Assembly: GCF_030253575.1 (NCBI RefSeq) | Contig: NC_080564.1 | Location: 2,648,501-2,712,500, forward strand | Length of the DNA: 64,000 bases | Direction: 5' to 3' | From: Rhododendron vialii | Lineage: Eukaryota; Streptophyta; Magnoliopsida; Ericales; Ericaceae | Shown here: positions 1 through 10,414 of the stretch, in pieces | Numbering within the stretch: position 1 is the stretch's first letter | Layout of the letters: each line of letters begins with the position of its first letter | Made by a program: the position numbers and the translations under genes | The notes under the pieces: generated by a model | Databases searched by the model: none | Seen by the model: the letters and a program-made list of their open reading frames with translations, nothing else | Told to the model about the DNA's origin: nothing

Positions 1-2747
1 TCACCACCGGCGCCCTAGTCATCCCATCCTTCAACAACACGCTAGTAGCCCCACCGCACAAGTGAATCGCCTTGCACCCCCTGTTCGTGCTCGCCACCAG
101 ACACCCCTCCGTCGTCGCCATCGGCACCGAGTACTCCCTCCCGTCGAGCAACAGCGGGCCCGCTACCCCCACCGGAATCTGGATGTACCCCACCGGCATC
201 TCGCAGCACTGGCCCAGTATCGAGTCGTAGTCGAACCCGTCCAAGGGAAGGCCTCCCAGGGATTTTCCGGTGATTCTCTGTAGCGCCTCGCGGCGTACCA
301 ACGCCGCTTTCCTGCAGTCTCCTAGCTTTGTTTCGAGCGAGTACGACGGCGTTTTGCCCGCCACCACTGATTTGATGATTTCCTCGTCCTCTGCCTGGTG
401 GAAAGTACAAAATGGAATTAATTTTGAGATACTGTATATTTTTTAGATAAAAATAGGAGTTCTTTATAAATTTGTGTATTTTTTCATGTTTAATTAATTT
501 TTTTAATATTTTAGCAAAAAAATTAATTTTTAAATAAAAGTACGCTATATACATCTCAAAAGTAACAAATAAGTACAACTTGATAAAAAATGACTAAAAA
601 TGAAAAAACATGGATAACGAAATAGTTAAAAATTATGAAGATAATATTTCTGAAATGAAAACCAAACAAAATGGCGCTACGTGTTTTTTACCAGGCAATA
701 GAAAGATAACATTTGTTAGATTTCTAAGAGGCCAATCTGCTACGTGTTTTTTACCGGGCAATAGAAAGATGCATTTGTTAGATTTCTAAGAGGCCAATCC
801 TCAGAAAAAATTTCAGTGTCGAGTGGATACCAAGTGGTACCTGCTCGGCGCATTCGAGCTGTCCATTATGTTTTTGGACAGCTCGAATTTGGAAGGAGAA
901 AAAATGTTGGGATGTGAGGAGAGAATATTTTAATCCAAACCATCCTAAAATGTATTGGACAATCCGAATATGCCGAGCCACTTAGGATATATCCATTCAC
1001 TCGGCACCGAAAAATTTCTCCAACTCTAGACCTCTAGGCAATCATTTCGTCCAAGATCGTGTATGATTTATGGTAAGAGATTTTTGATTAATTAAGTTTG
1101 TTTTACTAATGCTACTTGCGCACATAGACAAAGATTTGTTTGGCTTTATTTGATGTACGTGAAAGTCTTGGTATGAAACAAGGAACTTCTCCATGTCAAA
1201 AAAAAACAAGGAACTTCTGGACCATCCAAAATACTTTTGGACGGTCCAGATTTACATATGTAAATAATTTCTATCTTTTACTAAGAGACTTAGGGGGTGT
1301 TCCATTTTCATTTAAAAAGAATTTTTAGAAAATAAATGCAATTTTAAGCTCAAGAGTCATATATTTACGCAAATAATTTTTCTTTCAATATAAATCTTGT
1401 TTGATAGATTGTATTGAAATATTTTAAAAGGTACAAAAAAAAATTAGAAAATTATTTTTTATTTTCTATTATATTTAAAATTAAAATTTTTTTTTTTTCA
1501 AAAAAAAAATTTAAAAAAAAAGCAGAACGGGCCTTATTGAATGCTTGTGCATGCACCTCCCTTCAAGTTAGAATAATTTACATTATTCGAATCCCAAACT
1601 TAAACTCGCTACCCAAGATTTAAAGTTTTCTTACACGAAAACGGAAAACATAACATCATGTATAGTTTCACAATAGTACTACTAGCTAGTACCAAAAAAA
1701 AAAATTCAACCCTAAAGTAATTTATTAAATTGGAGTTGGATTCCCTCCCATCTGGAATAGTACTTGACAAATTGACGGGTCCAATTTTGATCCACATCAA
1801 TGATTTTAAACCGTGAATTTTTTACAGTAAACCTATGACGCCCCAAAATTAAACCAATCTTTGTCACAGATTACTAGAAAGAAACCATTTTATTTACTTT
1901 TACTTTTTCCTTTTTCGGATATGGCCTACCAAGAGTTGAAAAAATCACCTTTTGAATTCAAAAGGCATGAAGAGAGGCAAACTACTCATTTTTTACTTCC
2001 GTATTTTATTTTTTTACCGATATTTCAAAAAAAATTGGCACTTCTCCCGAGAACTCGTTCCCGTTAAATTTTCTTAAGGAATGCTACGTACACAAACTCT
2101 CGATCATAACTGCATCCGAAGCTATTCGATATTATTCATGTGCATTCAATAATTCCGCACACAATTATGGTCGAGAATTGTGTACATAAATTTAGGATTC
2201 ATTTTCATTCATTGAATTTTAACAAGTAGTCAAGTACCTCCAAAACCAGCGCAGGCTGCTCCGCCAGCAGAACCGCCGCCTTAGCCGGCGCCACCACAAC
2301 CGGCAAGCAGTCGATCCCGGCCCCACAAGGCTTCTTCAAGCTGTCCTCCTCGATAACAAACCGGTCCACCGAGTTGATCTCATCCTCCACATCCCACCCA
2401 TCATGAGTGTTCCGGCCAGTAAAAAGCGACTGGACGAAGTCGATCCCGAAGAAGCCAAGGAGGTAGATGACGGAGGCGATGAGGGAGACGACGGCGGCGA
2501 GCTCGGAGAGGGTGACGACGTGGAGGGGCATGGAGTTGCGGATCTTCTCGCGCCAGCGGTGGAGGAGGAAGTAGGCGACGGAGAAGAAGAGGGTGAAGAA
2601 GACGCCGTTGGTGAGGTAGAGGGGAAGGGGGAGAGCGTCGGAGGCTTTGGTGTTGTTGGTGGTTTGTTGGTATTTGTGGGGCTTGAGGAGGGGTTCGCCG
2701 GCGGTGGGGGGAGGGAGGGGGTTGAGGTGGCGCCGGCGAACGTCCAT
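1..2747 (-). CDS. HMGR: HMG-CoA reductase, 5' part (partial, runs off left edge)
   Basis: 3-hydroxy-3-methylglutaryl-CoA reductase, the NADPH-dependent, ER-anchored step that makes mevalonate for sterols and isoprenoids. Exon 1 is 2747..2238 (170 codons, phase 0) and exon 2 is 394..1, open at the window edge. Exon 1 starts MDVRRR, a basic N-terminus typical of plant HMGR, then two membrane segments at about residues 43-63 ([20 protein letters not shown]) and 77-107, the second containing [12 protein letters not shown], then a variable acidic linker. Exon 2 starts the catalytic part: [29 protein letters not shown], then [18 protein letters not shown], which holds the catalytic glutamate, and it stops in DGMTRAPVV. 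Donor GAG|GTACTTG and acceptor CACCAG|GCAGAG join in frame. The intron (2237..395) is 1843 bp and carries MITEs. From memory, well-known plant HMGR genes keep linker and early catalytic domain in one exon, so this intron is odd. Family call very sure; exon borders fairly sure. Confidence 0.93.
676..799. repeat. Tandem duplication of about 63 bp in the HMGR intron
   Basis: Two copies (676-737 and 739-799) begin GCTACGTGTTTTTTACC and end AGAGGCCAATC, differing at a few bases. The second copy abuts the MITE that starts near 803. Probably a local duplication linked to insertion or repair. Confidence 0.75.
803..1020. mobile_element. Mutator-type MITE, copy 1 (HMGR intron)
   Basis: A 218 bp element whose ends are inverted (left AGAAAAAATTTCAGTG, right CACCGAAAAATTTCTC). 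Inner sequence such as GACAGCTCGAATTTGGAA matches the element at 10150-10405. Flanks are too diverged to show a clear target duplication here. Confidence 0.65.
1293..1533. mobile_element. Degenerate hAT-type MITE (HMGR intron)
   Basis: Left end GGGGGTGTTCCATTTTC and right end AGAACGGGCC are imperfect inverted copies, and the AT-rich body includes AATTTTAAGCTCAA. Both resemble the elements at 13214-13452 and 17185-17425. No convincing target duplication was found. Confidence 0.45.
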
Positions 2748-2883
2748 GGTTGGCGCCCCGATGAGGGAGAGAGAGTGTGAACGAGAGAGAGGAGAGAGAG
2801 AGAGGGATTGTTGGTGTTTTTTTTACGGTCTGTTAATGTTGGGTTTGAATGGAGAAGCGGAGGTTTAGGAGGTGTTTTTATAG
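2748..2883 (-). promoter_or_regulatory. HMGR 5' leader and TATA box
   Basis: On the minus strand a TATAAAAA motif lies at 2882..2875, about 130 bp upstream of the HMGR start codon. Between the two lies a pyrimidine-rich leader (CT repeats on the minus strand, seen as GA runs at 2763-2806), common in plant 5' untranslated regions. The transcription start itself cannot be placed from sequence. Confidence 0.5.
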
Positions 2884-2911
2884 AGAGAGGAGAGAGAGAG
2901 GGGTTGGCGCC

Positions 2912-2949
2912 GCGGACGTGGTGCCCACACGTACCGCGTGGCACGTGTT
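2912..2949 (-). promoter_or_regulatory. Cluster of three ACGT-core elements upstream of HMGR
   Basis: Three ACGT cores occur at 2916-2919, 2929-2932 and 2943-2946, the last inside a perfect G-box CACGTG (2942-2947). Spacing is 13 and 14 bp, and the cluster sits 35-65 bp upstream of the TATA box. ACGT-core boxes bind plant bZIP and bHLH factors in light, ABA and jasmonate responses. Factor identity is inference. Confidence 0.45.
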
Positions 2950-3071
2950 TTTCTTTCAATTTTACTACTCCACTTTTGTTGGTTCTCGAATGACATGAGT
3001 AGGAGTACAAGTTTTCCACACTTCGAAAGCTACCCAGCAAACGAGCCGACGCCAATATGACTTTTGAATTA

Positions 3072-3313
3072 TTTCCTCCGTCCCGATTCTATCGTTTATC
3101 GTCTTATTTTAATCGGTTAAAAAATTAATTATAATTTTTAATTGATAAATATCGATTACATGCAATATAAATTTTATTTGATAAATTTTAATGAGCTTTT
3201 TTAAACGATATTTTTAAAATCACTTAAAACATTATAAATTGCAAGATATAATTAATTGAAAAATGGTGCAGACTTTTAAAAGAGACAAAAGAATTGGAAC
3301 AAAAGGAGTATTT
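3072..3313. mobile_element. Stowaway-like MITE, diverged
   Basis: The left end TTCCTCCGTCCCGATTCT is a variant of the CTCCCTCCGTCC terminus of plant Tc1/mariner Stowaway elements. The right end (GGAACAAAAGGAGTA) is its degraded inverted copy, and the body is AT-rich. Confidence 0.6.
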
Positions 3314-3319
3314 TAGTTT

Positions 3320-3545
3320 GGCTCATGCAAAACTAGTCTAGCACTCTAGCTCTAGGTTGAGCCTACAGCTTGAACTTGACTCGTTTAATATTGAAAGTGT
3401 TTGAGCTCAGTTTATTTGCTAAATGAGCCTTTATAAAAAAAAAACCCGTCAAAAATGAGTTGAGCTATTACTCTATTGAGCTTACCTCAAGTTTAAAATT
3501 CAAGCTCAAACTCGACTAGTTTACTAACGAACCAAGCAGTGTTAC
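3320..3545. repeat. Repeat rich in GAGCTC / GCTCGAG-like words
   Basis: Words such as TTGAGCTC, GAGCTTACC and AACTCGACTAG recur, resembling the element at 36205-36741. A foldback or hAT-type relic without clean ends. Confidence 0.35.
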
Positions 3546-3639
3546 ATTTGGGTAAGGATGAAATCAAAATTTTCTTTTACTGCTATAGATATTGACATAT
3601 CTTTCCTTTTCTGGAAAAAGAATATTCTAACAACATAGA

Positions 3640-3950
3640 AGGTTAAATTTGGCCTATTTCCCCCCCATAAAAAGTTAACTTGACTTTTTGTTTTATCCTT
3701 ATTCTATTTTTTTTTTTATTTGTTAGTTTTGCATTAAGTATTTGTAGATTATTGGTTCATCTCCACGAGTTTTTTATACTTTTTCTTGGATATTTCTGAA
3801 AATATTTGGGTAAAAGTCATGATATTATACTTTTTTGATTCCTCTCATCGAGACGAACCAATAATCTATCAAAGCTAGAAGCGAAATTAATAAATACGAT
3901 TTTTTTTTAATAATGACAAAACAAATAACCAAGTGAATTATTGCTCAATT
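3640..3950. repeat. Foldback relic, family F
   Basis: Contains AGATTATTGGTTCATCTC and, inverted, GAGACGAACCAATAATCT, flanking AT-rich arms. Family F is a dispersed set of imperfect palindromes with GTCTTTATTCAAAAAA-like arms and an ATTATTG...TCGTCNNGACGA core. This copy is old. Confidence 0.45.
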
Positions 3951-4476
3951 TTGCTTGGAATTATTTCTCAATTTCATCACTGAAAATTGCAATTTCTAAG
4001 GCTTATGGGACGTCTGCTCTCGAAGAACTGCACCAACGTAACAGAGGGTGTAATAGTAAATTTAGAATGTTGACAATTGAAGTTAAAAAAATGTTCATAA
4101 AATTGCGTTAGTCATGAGAGCGATTAAGCCCACTTTCCTCCATTTCTCGTTTTGGCACATACTGAATCAGGACCGCCTACGAACCCGAAGGAGTTGGCCA
4201 AGTAGCCAACGTCCCATACTTCGGGATTTGCTTTCTCATTTGAAGTCTTCGATTCGGAATTTTTATATAAGGTACTTCGTTTTAGTCTGACTTTAATCAG
4301 GGACTTCCGCAAGTGGACGGCAAAATTGCTCCCCAAGGTTAGTTAAGGTACGCATAAGTTGACCCAAATACCTTAAGTCATAAAATAACAAAAATTCAGG
4401 ACCACCTATGTCGGACTAGATATCCATCCAATTAAAGTAATTTGGATGATCACAAGTCATTGTTCGCTGGCAAGAG

Positions 4477-4736
4477 CTCCGTATGAACTGGGCTTTTAAG
4501 GTTTTGGGTTTTCTCCGTGCTGGGCATTATTGTTGTATCTGGGCTTTTTGGTCTTTCGGGTTGTTTATGTTTTTCATTATTTTAATTTAGGTAATTTAGG
4601 CCCTTAGGTGTATATTGGGCTTTGCCCTCTAGCTAAACGGTTCCAACTTTTGGTTGGATCCTATTTCTCTTTCCCTAATAAAATGTTATTTTTGCCGATC
4701 CAAAAAAAAAAAAGAAAACTCCGTATGAACAGGGCT
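4477..4736 (+). mobile_element. 5'-truncated LINE 3' end with an 18 bp target duplication
   Basis: Direct repeats CTCCGTATGAACNGGGCT at 4478-4495 and 4719-4736 differ at one base and flank a 223 bp insert. The insert ends CTAATAAAATGTTATTTTTGCC followed by a poly(A) tail, as in plant L1-type LINE 3' ends. Too short to encode protein. Confidence 0.75.
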
Positions 4737-4739
4737 CTA

Positions 4740-5970
4740 CCATAGCTATGTTAAGAAAATATAATCTCACGTTGGTTAGGAGTAGAGTAGAATGAGCGAA
4801 CACTTAATGACATTTGGATCCTCTTAATTAATTCATTGTCGATTGCCTTTGTGTTGGACATAAAGTTTTCACAAATAGCACCTTTATATGATGTTTTCAA
4901 GTAAAATTCTAAAGTTCCTTGTTCACATCTGCCAAGCTGCATAAAGAGAAAGAACTTATTTACGGTTCTGCACAATTTCATTCGTCTATTTGTGTAATTA
5001 ATAGCTGATATATGTTTTCAATTTTGACCAATTTAAAAATAATTTTTACTGGTCAAAATTGATTTTTAATTTGAACTGTCCAAAATACTTTTGGATACGC
5101 ACAATTTAGCGCCATAAATATTCTTTACGGGATGCTCCGTTAAAAAGTTTTTCTCGTGCGAAAAATACTTTTTGCGAGACACGCACGTACCCGTACCGAC
5201 CGACAAGGGGCACTCCAATTACATCAGCGAAAACTACTATGCGACACACATATAACGACAAAGGGGGCCTGCTATGCCCTGGTTATATTTCGAGCTCGAA
5301 AATATAATCCAAACCAATAGCTGTTTAGAGTAATGTGCGAACTACAATTTCTGCAAAAAAAATCAAGTCGATTGGGCAACGGTAGCTTATAGATTATAGA
5401 TCGAATCAAATAATCTTGTTGCGTATTTTATTATAGTATTGTATATATGTTGTTCATTTGCTAGAGCAAAAAGTTACTATTTGATTATTGTGCTGCAGAT
5501 GTCTGATTGACTTGATTTTTTTTTTCAGATCTGTTGTATATACACATTAAAGTCTACAAAGCGAAAAGTTCGGATCATGTTTTTGAGCTCGATAGTATGT
5601 TTTGCCTTAGGGCCCTCTTGTCCCGTAGCCATATGGATAATCTTATCGCTTACTCTATAACAGTAAAAGTTGACTCTCTTTTTTTTTGCTTATTTCACTT
5701 TGGTGTTATTTATTTTTTTTATTAAAATTTTCACCTCTTCAGGTTTCTAACGGAGACAAATTGCAACTAAGATAAAATTGAAGAACAATAATTTTTGCAC
5801 TTCTCTTTTTATAAATAACCTCTAAATTTCGTCTTGTAGTGTTTTTGTTTGTGTAATTTAAAGCACTAAAAAGCCACTAAAATATAACTTTTGGAATGCA
5901 TTTGTAAAAATACAAAGCGCAAAAATCATTCCAGAAATTGAGAAATTTTACAAAAAGACAAAAACGATGA
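4740..5970. other. Intergenic, nothing recognised
   Basis: AT-rich sequence with poly(T) tracts. The short open frames here (longest about 76 codons) have no family resemblance and no splice context. I see no gene. Confidence 0.5.
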
Positions 5971-5976
5971 ACTATA

Positions 5977-6204
5977 CTCCCTCCGTCCTTAAATAATTGT
6001 TTGGCTGACAAACCTAGACCTTTAAAAAGCTTTAAAAAAATTGATCAAAAGATTCAAACTTTTTTTTACAACTTGAAAGAACTCATTAATATCTATTGAT
6101 TTTGTTCGTTAAAAAAATTTAAAATATTTTTAACGAACAAAATGCATCCTTTTAGAGACTTTAGATTTGCAGTGCGGACGTTTATTTAGGGACGGATCGA
6201 GGAA
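5977..6204. mobile_element. Stowaway-like MITE
   Basis: Left end CTCCCTCCGTCCTTAAATAA and right end TTATTTAGGGACGGATCGAG are inverted copies with an AT-rich body, in the size range of Tc1/mariner MITEs. TA lies next to the left end. Confidence 0.75.
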
Positions 6205-6600
6205 GTTTCTTACCCTTCAGGTGCATGCATGCATGCATCTAGTTTAGTATTTTCGATGATATTCTGATTTCCAACAGAAGGATTCAAACTTGGTAGTAGG
6301 AATAGTAGTTTACGTGAGGGGAGCCAGCCAGCCGAGGCTGAAAAAGTGGAAACTTCACAGGCAAACCTTAGACTGTTTCTTTGTCATCGATCGATTCCGA
6401 ACATGCAAACCTAGCTATTTAGAGTATTTTATTAGGTTTTTATTTTACTTGCAATTTCAATGACACGTACGTGCGCCTGTAAAAGTCGGTGCCTTGGCCT
6501 TGGAAACATATGTCCCAGTCCAAGTATTGACTGAATCTGAAAGCAAATTAAGCTGCCGTTTACACTTCCTATACTCTCTTTTTATACTAGTATAGTATAT

Positions 6601-6834
6601 AACTCAAGGGTGGGGTTCGATCCGGTCAATACAAGTTGTCTCCGATCAGTTTGGTCCATTTTTTTCATCTGAGCCGTTCGAAAGTGTTTTGGACGGCTCA
6701 GATTTGTTCGGATAATATTCTAAACACCTCGAACAAATCTGAGCCTTCCAAAACACTAATGGATGGCTCGGATGAAAAAAATGGACCAAACTGGTCCGGG
6801 AGATGCTTGACAGGATCCAACTCCCTCAAGGGGT
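6601..6834. mobile_element. Foldback MITE with arms of about 100 bp
   Basis: The inner arms AGTTTGGTCCATTTTTTTCA (from 6648) and its inverse ending near 6800 form a long near-perfect hairpin with a short loop around 6710-6730. Pairing continues outward (GATCC-GTCAA words) to both ends. Open frames on both strands here are a by-product of the palindrome. Confidence 0.8.
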
Positions 6835-6899
6835 TCCGGTAGTTTACGCCCATCTCAATTAACTTTGAGAAATTAATCTCACCGTTCACTTGCGAGAGT

Positions 6900-7985
6900 C
6901 CAAATTAAAGTATGTATTGGCCCTAAAAGAGTTGATAAACATATGTATTTTGAACCTGAGATTGATTTTAGGAGAGTAACTTTTTAAGTCCCAAACTTTA
7001 ACCACTTATACTTTTTTTCATAGGCGGCTCGACTATGGTTTGAGGGGAACTCGGAAAACATACTAGGAATTTTGTATTTTTTTTTACATATAATTCATAT
7101 TTCTGTTTCTATAATTTGATTTTACTTCATACTGTCAACACTGAATTATCCATATGTACGTAGCTAAAGTAAAAGAAAATTCACTCAAAATTTGTAAGTA
7201 ACTGATATAGCTCAATAAAAGAACAAAATAAATTTGGCTCAATTAATTTGCAACCAAAATATATATGTTTATTTCATGTATAGTTTTGTATTACTAAATT
7301 TTTTTAATATACATTTTTGTCAACGTTGAGCTTAACTCCTCCTGAGTTTTTGTACTTATACTTTGCGTGTATATACAAACGTGGATGCACGTGCGTCAAC
7401 ACGATAGCTCATTTGTTTACTCGGAGATAAAAAGATAAAATATGAAATTCCTGGATTTCGCTTTCATTAGTCGGAGATAAATAAAAAAAATATCCGAGGA
7501 TATAATTGGATTATAAACTAACTTAAGATATTGAAATGATAAAGAAAGAAGAAATCTAGTAGTATTTGTTCTTTGGGATTATCCGTAATGGAGTACAAGT
7601 TATGTCCGGATATATAAACCCGACCATAAATAATACTGTAGCCAACAGGGGAATTTTTGGAGCCAACGGCCAACCCTAATATCGTCCCTAACAAACAAGC
7701 CCTTAGATGCATACACGCTAAATAAATTTGTGTTCGGACATAAGGGGCCGATTGAATGCGAGATGAGTTTTAGGAGTATTATTTATTTAAACGGATAAGA
7801 TAGAATGGAGCATTATTTATGAAGGGTGGACCCACTACTTACATTAATATACATTTCCTATTGATAATCTTCCTCTCAGTGCGTTACGTGCTGCGAGGCT
7901 TCGTCGATTGAGAACCATAAGGTCCGGAATAGAGTATAATAGAAGTCAGGCCTTGCCCGTAAAAAAAAAAAAAAGACGAAATCAA
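6900..7985. other. Intergenic, nothing recognised
   Basis: AT-rich DNA with a poly(A) stretch near 7960-7974 that may be an old retroposon tail. No gene found. Confidence 0.45.
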
Positions 7986-7993
7986 GGAAAAGG

Positions 7994-8303
7994 TCAGGGT
8001 CCATTTGGTAACCTTTTTAGTTTTTAATTTTTTGTTTTTAAGAAACTAGAAGTAGAAACATGTTTATGTTTTCATAAAAACAAAAACAAGAAACATATTT
8101 GGTAATATTAATTTGTGTTTCTCAAAAAAAAAAAAAACTGAGGAAAACACTTTTTTGTAGTTTCCATTGTTTATAAAAACTCTAAAAAAGTTTATGAAAA
8201 ACAAAAATGTAAAAACTTGTTACCAAAGAAGTTTTCTTCATTGGTTTTCAAAAAAGTAAAAACAAAAATTGAAAACAAAAAGATTATAAAACGCCCCCTT
8301 AAA
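7994..8303. mobile_element. hAT-like foldback element
   Basis: Left part GGTCCATTTGGTAACC and right part ATAAAACGCCCCC flank internally inverted words such as AAAAACAAAAACAAG and CTTGTTACCAAAG, as in short hAT MITEs. End assignment is approximate. Confidence 0.45.
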
Positions 8304-8480
8304 TACAACCAATTTTAAAGCAAACTCGATCAAGATTTGCGGTGGTACATAGCACACACTTCCACCTTATGTAAAAACTTGTTACCAAAGAAGTTTTCAT
8401 ATGTAAAAACTTGTTACCAAAGAAGTTTTCGTATGTACTTGTTTTTGGCCGCATGCACATAGCACACACTTCCACATTAT
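8205..8480. repeat. Local direct duplications
   Basis: The word GTAAAAACTTGTTACCAAAG occurs three times (about 8210, 8371, 8402), and CATAGCACACACTTCCAC occurs twice (about 8347 and 8457). This is a small segmental rearrangement next to the 7994-8303 element. Confidence 0.8.
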
Positions 8481-8745
8481 GTTTTGTTCATTAGGCTCTT
8501 GTTGGCCTTCCTTTATCGTCGTCATCCATAGGCCTCTTGTTGGTATTTATCTTCTGGCGATAGCATATGTTGTGTATTTTGCATGTGTTTCTGCAGATTT
8601 GTACGTTGTGCTCTGTTCCTTAGGCCCTAATTTGGTCTTCGCTCACTGCTGACGGTTCTTCATTAATGTAACGACAACAACACAGATATACGTACGCTCA
8701 TTATTCTTATTAATGCATTTTTTGTTATTCCTAAAAAAAAAAAGA
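8475..8745 (+). mobile_element. Possible LINE or retroposon 3' end
   Basis: The segment ends TTTTTGTTATTCCT followed by a poly(A) run near 8731-8742, similar in style to the LINE end at 4496-4718. No target duplication was confirmed. Confidence 0.35.
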
Positions 8746-9332
8746 CACAACACGAAAGACATACACAACCAAAGAAGTAAGCCATTAATTATTGGCTTTG
8801 ATAACCAGCTCACTACTCTTAGAAAGTGCACAGGTTGTCATCAACTAAGCTATAGCTAGCCTCCACTGATTCTTTTCTTACGAAGTTCTACAAATTATTA
8901 AAAATGGAAAGAAATTCATTGATATCTTTTATGTAACTTATGCAAAAAAAACTAAATATTTTTTTACAGAGTTTTTTGTTTTTTTTTAAATTTTCGTTTT
9001 GCGAACAGCTTTAGGACCGAAAGGAGTACAATTTTTCAGGTAGATAATTTGAAAGCTTATGTGTTAAGCCCGTGATGAATCAAAATCATATCGTGGGCTG
9101 TGGCCAAATAACTAACTATATTGCATCATTTGATAAGTACAATTACCAAACTAATAAACTAGTCTAATCATGGCATAATAAAAGTCAGAATCATCATTTA
9201 ATTATAAGTACTACTCCTACCAAACTAAACGGCTATTAATTGAATGATGAAAGATGGAATTCGACTGGAAGAAGAAATGAATTAAAGCAATCAAAATAGC
9301 CAAAAAAAGAAAAAATAGGAATTAAAGAGTTC

Positions 9333-9706
9333 TAAGAGCAAGTACACTAGATGAGCAAAAATACATTTTTTGCTATTTTACCTAAGAGAAATATAAAAAA
9401 TAGTCTACACCAAATGAGCTAAAAGAGGAGTTAAAATGCATTTGTGAATAGTTGTTCTCTATTTTTACCTATGCACCATTCATACTCCTTTCTTTTTTTA
9501 TTATTTCTTTCTCTCTCTCCTCCCTCCTTTCTCCTCTCTTTAAACAATAAAGATAATAAAAAAATGAGTGAAAAATATATTTTTTAATTGGAGTTAGGTA
9601 AAATAGATAATATTGGTGTAGTGTTTAGAGAGATGTGAGTAAGTAAAATGAAAAAAGTGCACTATTGATCAGCATTTTTACATTTTCATTTGTGTACATG
9701 CTCTAA
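9333..9706. mobile_element. MITE with AGAGCA-type ends
   Basis: Left AGAGCAAGTACACTAGATGA and right ATTTGTGTACATGCTCT are inverted relatives, enclosing AT-rich sequence with a CT-rich stretch near 9500. A related left end is seen near 11090. Confidence 0.55.
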
Positions 9707-9724
9707 TTGGTTTAGGCCGTCCTC

Positions 9725-10078
9725 TTTTTTGGCTTAATAATCCAGCTGAATTTTTTTTTGTCTTTATTCAAAAAAAATTATTTGTTAGTTTTCGTCAATT
9801 TTTTTTGTCGATTATTGCTTCGTCATGACGAGGAATTTAAAAAGTCAAAAATTATTACCGTAACCAAAAAAAAAAAAATTGAATAAAGACTAAAGTAAGA
9901 CAATAAGCCAAATTTTTTTGTCTTTATTCAAAAAAATTATGTTTAAATGTTAATTTTTTACTTTTTATATTCCTATCGTCACAATGACACAATAATTCAC
10001 AAAAAAATTAACAAAAAATTAATAAATGCGAAAAATTTGAATAAGGACAAACCACATTTTGCTTATTTAGCCAAAATA
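9725..10078. repeat. Family F foldback repeats, two adjacent units
   Basis: TTTTTGTCTTTATTCAAAAA occurs twice in tandem, with inverted GAATAAAGAC / GAATAAGGACAAA words, and TTCGTCATGACGA forms the core of the first unit. Outer words TTTGGCTTAATAA and TTATTTAGCCAAAA also pair. Related copies lie at 18750, 44695, 53473, 61310 and 62797. Confidence 0.7.
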
Positions 10079-10140
10079 AGTCTTAAATGTCAACTCATGG
10101 AGTAATTATCCAGTATGGGGCACTGTAGATTGCTCTATCT

Positions 10141-10414
10141 CACCTACTAGAGAAGATTTTCAATGCCGAGCGGATACTAGGTGGTGTCCGCTCGGCGCAT
10201 CCGAGCCATCCAATTTGATTTTGAACAGCTCGAATTTGGAAAGAGAAAAATGAGAGAGAAAGAGGAGAGAGAGTGTTGAGGGGTGAGAGGATATAAAGCG
10301 TTTCAATCTGAGCCGTCCAATATACTTTTAGATGATCCAAATGTGTTACTCGAGCACCACGTCGACCGGGTGACATGGTACCGACTTGGCACCCAAAAAT
10401 TTCTCCACCTACTA
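10141..10414. mobile_element. Mutator-type MITE, copy 2, with 9 bp target duplication
   Basis: The 9 bp direct repeat CACCTACTA (10141-10149 and 10406-10414) flanks a 256 bp element with inverted ends GAGAAGATTTT and AAATTTCTC. A 9 bp duplication is typical of Mutator-like elements. Body words (ACAGCTCGAATTTGGAA) match copy 1 at 803-1020. No transposase frame is present. Confidence 0.8.

Noticed and set aside
42..578. 178-codon minus-strand open frame
   Set aside because: Its C-terminal half is an out-of-frame reading of HMGR exon 2; the N-terminal half is intron.
2403..2780. 125-codon plus-strand Glu/Gly-rich open frame
   Set aside because: Antisense shadow of HMGR exon 1; composition follows from the codons on the other strand.
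2336..3055. 239-codon minus-strand Ser/Pro-rich open frame
   Set aside because: Out-of-frame shadow of HMGR exon 1 and its CT-rich leader; low-complexity, no family.
6636..6889. Overlapping 63-68 codon frames on both strands
   Set aside because: Generated by the palindromic foldback element at 6601-6834.
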